Positions 60,020 to 64,000 of a stretch of 64,000 nt of DNA are shown here, in pieces. A program made the translations under genes and the position numbers. Source of the DNA: Hippea maritima DSM 10411. Its GTDB lineage: Bacteria; Campylobacterota_A; Desulfurellia; Desulfurellales; Hippeaceae. How positions within the stretch are numbered: position 1 is the stretch's first letter; every line of letters starts with the position of its first letter. The notes beneath the pieces are model-generated. The model ran no database searches and was not told the DNA's origin. It saw only the letters and a program-made list of their open reading frames with translations. The stretch lies in contig NC_015318.1 in assembly GCF_000194135.1 (NCBI RefSeq), forward strand, positions 1,630,431 through 1,694,430, read 5' to 3'.

Positions 60020-60223
60020 TATTTTCCTTCTGTCAAAAACACTTATATAAAATTATATCATAAACTGATATTGCATAGAAAGCTAGTAAATAACATATTT
60101 TAGCTATTAGTAGTCAGGGCTTTACTTTTTTACTGAAAATAGAATTGAGTGTTGAGTGCTAATGACAGTTGACGGGGTCAGGGCTTTACTTTTCCAGATT
60201 TATTAAAGACCCACTCCCTTTTT

Positions 60224-60240
60224 CACACTTCGTAGGTGTG
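60224..60240. repeat. REP-like palindrome
   Basis: CACACTTCGTAGGTGTG forms a 7-bp stem (one G-T pair) around CGT. Its exact reverse complement is at 60322-60338. Confidence 0.85.
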
Positions 60241-60321
60241 CAAATTGGTTCTTTGCAAATCCAATTCCATTATCCTTTACATCTCAATAATCTTATGATA
60301 TATTTTTTCGGCACCTTTTAT

Positions 60322-60338
60322 CACACCTACGAAGTGTG
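60322..60338. repeat. REP-like palindrome
   Basis: CACACCTACGAAGTGTG is the exact inverse of 60224-60240 and lies 20 bases before the RAYT start. Confidence 0.85.
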
Positions 60339-60357
60339 AAGATTGGGAGGCGAAAAA

Positions 60358-61014
60358 ATGAATGATAGAAAACGAGTTTTTGCGGTTGGCAGTTTTTATC
60401 ATGTTTTCACAAAAAGTATAGCTGGATACCATATATTCAGATCTGATGATGATTATGAGCGAATGGTAGAGATAATGCAGTATTATGTTTATGAAAACTT
60501 ACCAATAAGATTTTCATTTTATAAAAGACTTAAAAAAGATAAACATTTAAAAAACACTGTTGATTTTGACAAACTTAATAAATTAGTCGACATTGTTGCC
60601 TACTGCTTAATGCCAACGCATATTCACTTTTTGTTGACACCGTTAAAAGAAAATAGCATATCTATATATATGAAAAACCTGTTAAATAGCTACACCCGAT
60701 ATTTTAACACAAAGGCTAAACGAAATGGGCCGTTGTGGCAAAGTAGGTTTAAGGATGTTTTAGTTGAAAGTGACGAGCAGCTTATTCATTTAACAAGGTA
60801 TATCCATCTAAATCCAACATCAAGCGGACTTGTTGAAAAACCTGAGGATTGGAAATACTCATCCTATAGAGAATATCTTGGGATTTGTGATAGATCTTTG
60901 TGTAATTTTTCTAAATATTTAGATATAAACACTAAAGATTATAAAGCTTTTGTGGAAAACCGCATAGATTATCAAAAAGAATTATCAGTTATAAAACATC
61001 TTGTATTAGAATAG
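60358..61014 (+). CDS. REP-associated tyrosine transposase (second, divergent RAYT)
   Basis: The 218-residue Y1-type protein has FAVGSFYHVFTKSIAGYHIF, the metal motif CLMPTHIHFLLTPLKEN, and LIHLTRYIHLNPTSSGLVEKPEDWKYSSY with the catalytic-tyrosine region. It lacks the long C-terminal domain of the RAYT at 50632 and is only distantly related. I choose ATG 60358 (MNDRKRVFAVG) with GGGAGG 8 bases before. Palindromes of the CACACCTACGAGGTGTG type lie on both sides, as expected for a RAYT acting on its own REP family. Confidence 0.88.
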   Translation: MNDRKRVFAVGSFYHVFTKSIAGYHIFRSDDDYERMVEIMQYYVYENLPIRFSFYKRLKKDKHLKNTVDFDKLNKLVDIVAYCLMPTHIHFLLTPLKENSISIYMKNLLNSYTRYFNTKAKRNGPLWQSRFKDVLVESDEQLIHLTRYIHLNPTSSGLVEKPEDWKYSSYREYLGICDRSLCNFSKYLDINTKDYKAFVENRIDYQKELSVIKHLVLE

Positions 61015-61050
61015 TTAATTTTTCTTCTCATCTACCTAAGAGGTGGATAA

Positions 61051-61084
61051 TGTTTAAGCTACAATAAATTCCCTACCAAAAAGG
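61051..61084 (+). repeat. Diverged solo IS21 left end
   Basis: TGTTTAAGCTACAATAAATT then CCCTACCAAAAAGG matches the left end of the 2440-base IS21 element at about 23 of the first 27 positions, including the leading TG. No other part of the element follows, except a weak resemblance of ATTGACTTTATATA (61148) to the right end. Confidence 0.65.
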
Positions 61085-61113
61085 AGCGTCTGCAATAGTA
61101 AAACACCTTTCTG

Positions 61114-61130
61114 CACACCTACGAGGTGTG
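61114..61130. repeat. REP-like palindrome
   Basis: CACACCTACGAGGTGTG differs from 60322-60338 by one base and has a perfect 7-bp stem. AAAGAAGG follows. Confidence 0.85.
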
Positions 61131-61148
61131 AAAGAAGGAATAATTTTA

Positions 61149-61175
61149 TTGACTTTATATAGCTTTTTTGATAAT
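61149..61175 (+). promoter_or_regulatory. Candidate promoter of the ComEA-like gene
   Basis: TTGACT (61149-61154) and GATAAT (61170-61175) are 15 bases apart, with a T-rich spacer. This lies about 48 bases before the gene. Confidence 0.35.
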
Positions 61176-61222
61176 AGTCGCTCAAGTTATTAAAAACAAT
61201 ATTGGCAGGAGGAGGTAATGTT

Positions 61223-61540
61223 ATGTTAAGGGTTCTTTCTATCCGTATTCTTTCTTTTTTGTTTGTAGTCTCTTTGTTAAACGTTTCTTCTATCTATGCG
61301 GCAAACTCAAAAACGGCAAAACTTGATATCAATAAAGCAACAGTTGAAGAGTTGCTTAAGGTGAAAGGTATAGGAAAATCAAAAGCAGAGGCTATAGTGA
61401 AGTTTGTGAAAAAAGAACGGATTAAAACAATGGATGAGCTTCTAAAGGTTAAAGGTATAGGTAAAAAAACCTTGAAGAATATAGAGGAAATGTTCGAGGT
61501 AAAAACTGAAAGTTCAAAACCCTCAGAGAAAAAAGAGTAG
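61223..61540 (+). CDS. ComEA-like helix-hairpin-helix protein
   Basis: The 105-residue protein has a signal peptide (about residues 1-26, ending SSIYA) and a tandem helix-hairpin-helix domain: LDINKATVEELLKVKGIGKSKAEAIVKFV and MDELLKVKGIGKKTLKNIEEMF. Such proteins bind DNA in the periplasm during natural uptake. I choose ATG 61223 after AGGAGGTAATGTT; an earlier GTG/ATG-type start at 61202 adds the ribosome binding site itself. A terminator follows. Confidence 0.88.
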   Translation: MLRVLSIRILSFLFVVSLLNVSSIYAANSKTAKLDINKATVEELLKVKGIGKSKAEAIVKFVKKERIKTMDELLKVKGIGKKTLKNIEEMFEVKTESSKPSEKKE

Positions 61541-61565
61541 GTAAAATTAAACTGAAGGATGTAAT

Positions 61566-61602
61566 AAGAGCGAACTTGCAATTAAAAGTTCGCTCTTTTT
61601 TG
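61566..61602 (+). terminator. Rho-independent terminator of the ComEA-like gene
   Basis: AAGAGCGAACTT (61566-61577) pairs perfectly with AAGTTCGCTCTT (61586-61597) around an 8-base loop, followed by T-rich TTTTTTG. Confidence 0.92.
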
Positions 61603-61617
61603 TCTTGTGCCCGTTTT

Positions 61618-61822
61618 AAACCTGCGAGGTGTAAAGTTAAAAATCTTGGGTGTCAGCAAACTTCTTCCACTTCGTAGGTGTGAAAGAAAGTCAGCAAATT
61701 GCTTCAACTATATTCCCAGAATTACTAAACGAAAATAAAAAGCTCGGAATACCCACTCCTATTGGTATAGGTAACAAAATACTTTATTATGCCTGATGGC
61801 AAAATTTTAACTCTTCACCCCT
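61618..61822. repeat. Gene-free stretch with two further REP-like units
   Basis: AAACCTGCGAGGTGTAAAG (61618-61636) is a degenerate unit and CCACTTCGTAGGTGTG (61667-61682), followed by AAAG, is another in the opposite sense. A short open frame from about 61683 to 61796 (ESQQIASTIFPELLNENKK, then LGIPTPIGIGNKILYYA) could be the remnant of a gene, but is too short to call. Confidence 0.6.
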
Positions 61823-62872
61823 CTATCTTCCATTTTTTGTATCTTTTAAACTAAACGGCAATTTTTTCCACACAAGCGCGTGGTAAGTCATGTTGTATGA
61901 AATTATAAACAGCAGGATTATTATCATCGACAACGATGTGCGGTATTTTGTGAAATAGGATAAAATTTCAAATGGTAAAACAAAAATCAAAACAAAAAGC
62001 GATGTCAAGGGGCTTGATTTGGTAAGTGATCTGTAAACCACAGAATGAAAATGCATTTTATCAGGAAACAGTGGGGATACGCCTTTCAAAACTTTTCTTC
62101 TATAAAACGAAAACAGCACCTCCCAAACCGGATATATCATAACAGCCAAACAGAACCAGGGAGAAATCAGGGGGTGTCTTGAGACCAAAAACACAGACAA
62201 CTCAGCTAGCATAAAACCCAAAAAATAAGCACCGCCATCGCCCAAAAATATCTTTCCAAACGGGAAATTTAGAATAAAAAAGCCAAGCGTTGAAAAAAAT
62301 AGCAATAATGATATTTCAAATAAAACCTTATCGTGAAGTTGATAGGAAACAACTGCAAAAACTGTTAAGGCAATTAGAGAAAAACCACTCGCAAGACCAT
62401 TAAAGCCATCGATTATGTTTATAGAATTTGTAACACCCGCAACAGCAAATATTGTGAATACAAAAGCAACTGCATAAGGCAAATGATTTAAAAACACAAA
62501 ACCCAAGCTTTTAAGAAGGACACCTGTAAATAAAATAACAAGAAAACCCGATGAAAAAGCCAATATCAATCGTATCTTTGGATTAACCTTAACGGATGAA
62601 TCCTCCAAAAATCCACCAATAACAACAGGAAGGCTTGCTAAAAACAACTTTAAAGCTAAAGCATTTGCAAAGAACAAAGAACCCACTAAAAAAGCTAAAA
62701 ATATGCCGATTCCGCCTATTCTTGGTGTATCATCTTTATGGAATCTTTGAGGTTTATCCTCCTTTGCTTTATCTAAAAACAATCCTTTTTGTCTTGCCAG
62801 ATAAATAAAAAACAAACAACTAACAAGAGATGTATAAAAAACAACTATAGAGACAATTACAAGGGGACTCAT
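61823..62872 (-). CDS. Undecaprenyl-phosphate sugar-1-phosphate transferase (WecA/MraY family)
   Basis: The 349-residue protein has about 10-11 membrane helices and family motifs: DDTPRIGGIGIFLAF near the start, NIIDGFNGLASGFSLIAL, and FLGDGGAYFLGFMLAELS. PDKMHFHSVVYRSL is the histidine-rich cytosolic loop of the WecA branch. The first acidic motif appears as GGFLEDSS, not the usual DD. It starts a lipid-linked glycan by transferring a sugar phosphate (GlcNAc in WecA) to the carrier lipid. It stands alone, facing galE. Confidence 0.85.
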   Translation of the reverse strand: MSPLVIVSIVVFYTSLVSCLFFIYLARQKGLFLDKAKEDKPQRFHKDDTPRIGGIGIFLAFLVGSLFFANALALKLFLASLPVVIGGFLEDSSVKVNPKIRLILAFSSGFLVILFTGVLLKSLGFVFLNHLPYAVAFVFTIFAVAGVTNSINIIDGFNGLASGFSLIALTVFAVVSYQLHDKVLFEISLLLFFSTLGFFILNFPFGKIFLGDGGAYFLGFMLAELSVFLVSRHPLISPWFCLAVMIYPVWEVLFSFYRRKVLKGVSPLFPDKMHFHSVVYRSLTKSSPLTSLFVLIFVLPFEILSYFTKYRTSLSMIIILLFIISYNMTYHALVWKKLPFSLKDTKNGR

Positions 62873-62961
62873 GCGGAAATTTTAACCATTTATATTATCT
62901 ATGTCAAAGATTGATTGACAAACATTTTAAAAAGAAATAAAAATTTACCGGAGGTTAAATT

Positions 62962-63963
62962 ATGAAAATCTTAATCACTGGCGGTGCGGGTTATATTGGA
63001 AGCCATGTGGCAAAGCATATACTCAAAGAGACGGATTTTAACCTAACAATAATAGACAATCTATCCACCGGTTTTATAGAGACAATAGAAACCCTAAAAA
63101 CTATCAGGGCGTTTGAGTTTGTGAATTTGGATTTATCGGATTGGAATGACTTAAAAAAATTATTTGAAACACATGAATTTAATGCTGTTATACACTTTGC
63201 GGCAAGTCTTATTGTGCCAGAGAGTGTTGAAAATCCACTTAAATATTACCTAAACAACACATCCAACGGAACATACCTGATAAAATGCTGCATAGACCAC
63301 AATGTTAATTATTTTATATTCTCATCAACAGCAGCTGTATATGGCGAGCCAAAATTAACAACCAACGATAAAATCAAAGAAACCCATCCAACAAACCCGA
63401 TAAACCCATACGGCCAAAGTAAGTTGTTCATAGAAAAGATATTAAAAGATACAGCAAAAGCCCATAATGGCTTTAAATATGTAGCTTTAAGGTATTTTAA
63501 TGTTGCAGGGGCTGATAAAGGGGGTTTGATAGGTCAAAGCACAAAAAACGCCACACACCTAATAAAAGTGGCAGCCCAAACAGCTTTAGGCAAAAGGGAT
63601 AAAATGTATATATTCGGTGATGATTATCCTACACCGGATGGCACATGTATCAGGGATTATATCGATGTGGATGATTTGGCTTTAGCCCACATAAAAGCCT
63701 TAAAATACATACCCAAAAACGAAAGCGGTGTGTTTAATTGTGGTTATGGTAAGGGCTTTTCCGTCAAAGAAGTGATACAAACAATGAAAGAGGTAAGCGG
63801 CAACGATTTTGAGGTTGAAATAACAGACAGAAGAAAAGGGGATCCTGCGATTCTTGTTGCCGATAACACAAAAATCGTAAACTCAATGGGCTGGAGCCCA
63901 AAATACAACAACCTAAAACTCATATGTAAAACAGCCTTAGAGTGGGAGAGAAAGATTAAATAA
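62962..63963 (+). CDS. galE: UDP-glucose 4-epimerase
   Basis: This interconverts UDP-glucose and UDP-galactose. The 333-residue SDR enzyme shows KILITGGAGYIGSHVAKHI (NAD loop), HFAASLIVPESVENPLKYY, SSTAAVYGEP and NPYGQSKLFIEKIL with the catalytic tyrosine and lysine. CIRDYIDVDDLALAHIKAL and the C-terminal WSPKY are typical. ACCGGAGGT precedes the ATG closely. It is divergent from the WecA-like gene. Confidence 0.94.
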   Translation: MKILITGGAGYIGSHVAKHILKETDFNLTIIDNLSTGFIETIETLKTIRAFEFVNLDLSDWNDLKKLFETHEFNAVIHFAASLIVPESVENPLKYYLNNTSNGTYLIKCCIDHNVNYFIFSSTAAVYGEPKLTTNDKIKETHPTNPINPYGQSKLFIEKILKDTAKAHNGFKYVALRYFNVAGADKGGLIGQSTKNATHLIKVAAQTALGKRDKMYIFGDDYPTPDGTCIRDYIDVDDLALAHIKALKYIPKNESGVFNCGYGKGFSVKEVIQTMKEVSGNDFEVEITDRRKGDPAILVADNTKIVNSMGWSPKYNNLKLICKTALEWERKIK

Positions 63964-64000
63964 ATAACACCTTTTATAAATCACCTCAGAGCTATAATTG

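Larger units (their letters stand above)
60020..60357. other. Gene-free region with repeats upstream of the second RAYT gene
   Basis: Two copies of GTCAGGGCTTTACTTTT lie at 60113-60129 and 60177-60193, and two oppositely oriented REP-like palindromes at 60224-60240 and 60322-60338. TTGAGTG occurs twice at about 60144-60157. I see no ORF of substance. GGGAGG before 60358 is the ribosome binding site of the next gene. Confidence 0.6.

Noticed and set aside
61683-61796. Short open frame ending ILYYA
   Set aside because: At 38 codons, with its upstream part running through a REP-like unit and no start, it is at best a remnant. It is noted within the gap only.

Overview
This window reads as a stretch of an AT-rich bacterial chromosome. 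The core genes (rpsO, pnp, pyrG, hisZ, purA, aroQ, separate proline dehydrogenase and P5C dehydrogenase) and the heptose/rhamnose polysaccharide genes suggest a Gram-negative bacterium, perhaps of the Campylobacterota/Desulfurellales kind (Hippea- or Desulfurella-like). That placement is an inference from gene content only. I found no rRNA, tRNA or CRISPR array.

Layout: (1) 1-3.0 kb is an insertion-sequence pile-up: an IS1634-like fragment, a complete IS21-family element and the remnant of a PD-(D/E)XK gene. (2) 3.0-29.2 kb is mostly ordinary chromosome. It holds a cytidylyltransferase, an AsmA-like protein, a frameshifted chemoreceptor, an intact IS1634-like element with a 48-bp target duplication, an NTF2-like lipid-anchored or membrane protein and an FGE-like protein. 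It continues with the leftward operon rpsO-pnp-M16 peptidase-aminotransferase-hisZ-purA-hinT-aroQ, the rightward pyrG-holA-unknown operon, the rightward proline catabolism pair, and a leftward pair (alpha-oxoamine synthase of serine palmitoyltransferase type plus GNAT acyltransferase) that may make sphingolipids. (3) 29.3-35.7 kb is a second nest of ISs: a truncated transposase, a second kind of IS21 element with a nonsense mutation, an IS1634-like copy, and within it a second copy of the first IS21 element with a clean 7-bp target duplication.

(4) 35.8-50.6 kb is a leftward, very AT-rich polysaccharide island: heptose activation (gmhA, hddA, hddC, gmhB), glycosyltransferases, a Wzy-like polymerase, a Wzx flippase, rmlABCD and a truncated UDP-glucose dehydrogenase. 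An IS3 element interrupts one unknown gene. (5) 50.6-56.0 kb is a third IS nest: a RAYT-type Y1 transposase with 28-bp inverted ends, an istB remnant, a third IS21 copy truncated by an IS256 element, and a third IS1634-like copy. (6) 56-59.8 kb is an assimilatory sulfate activation locus (cysD, cysN) heavily marked by heptanucleotide tandem repeats and by four-helix-bundle genes. (7) 60-64 kb has a second RAYT gene with REP-like palindromes, a ComEA-like protein, a WecA/MraY-type transferase and galE.

The most unusual signal is the repeated association of TIGR02436-type four-helix-bundle genes with heptanucleotide repeats, squeezed between genes that normally touch (rmlD/rmlB, cysD/cysN and upstream of cysD). 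The same repeats have expanded inside neighbouring reading frames, adding repeat-encoded peptides to RmlB, RmlD, CysD and CysN. CysN is additionally split at a (GT)6 tract, where loss of one unit would restore the frame.
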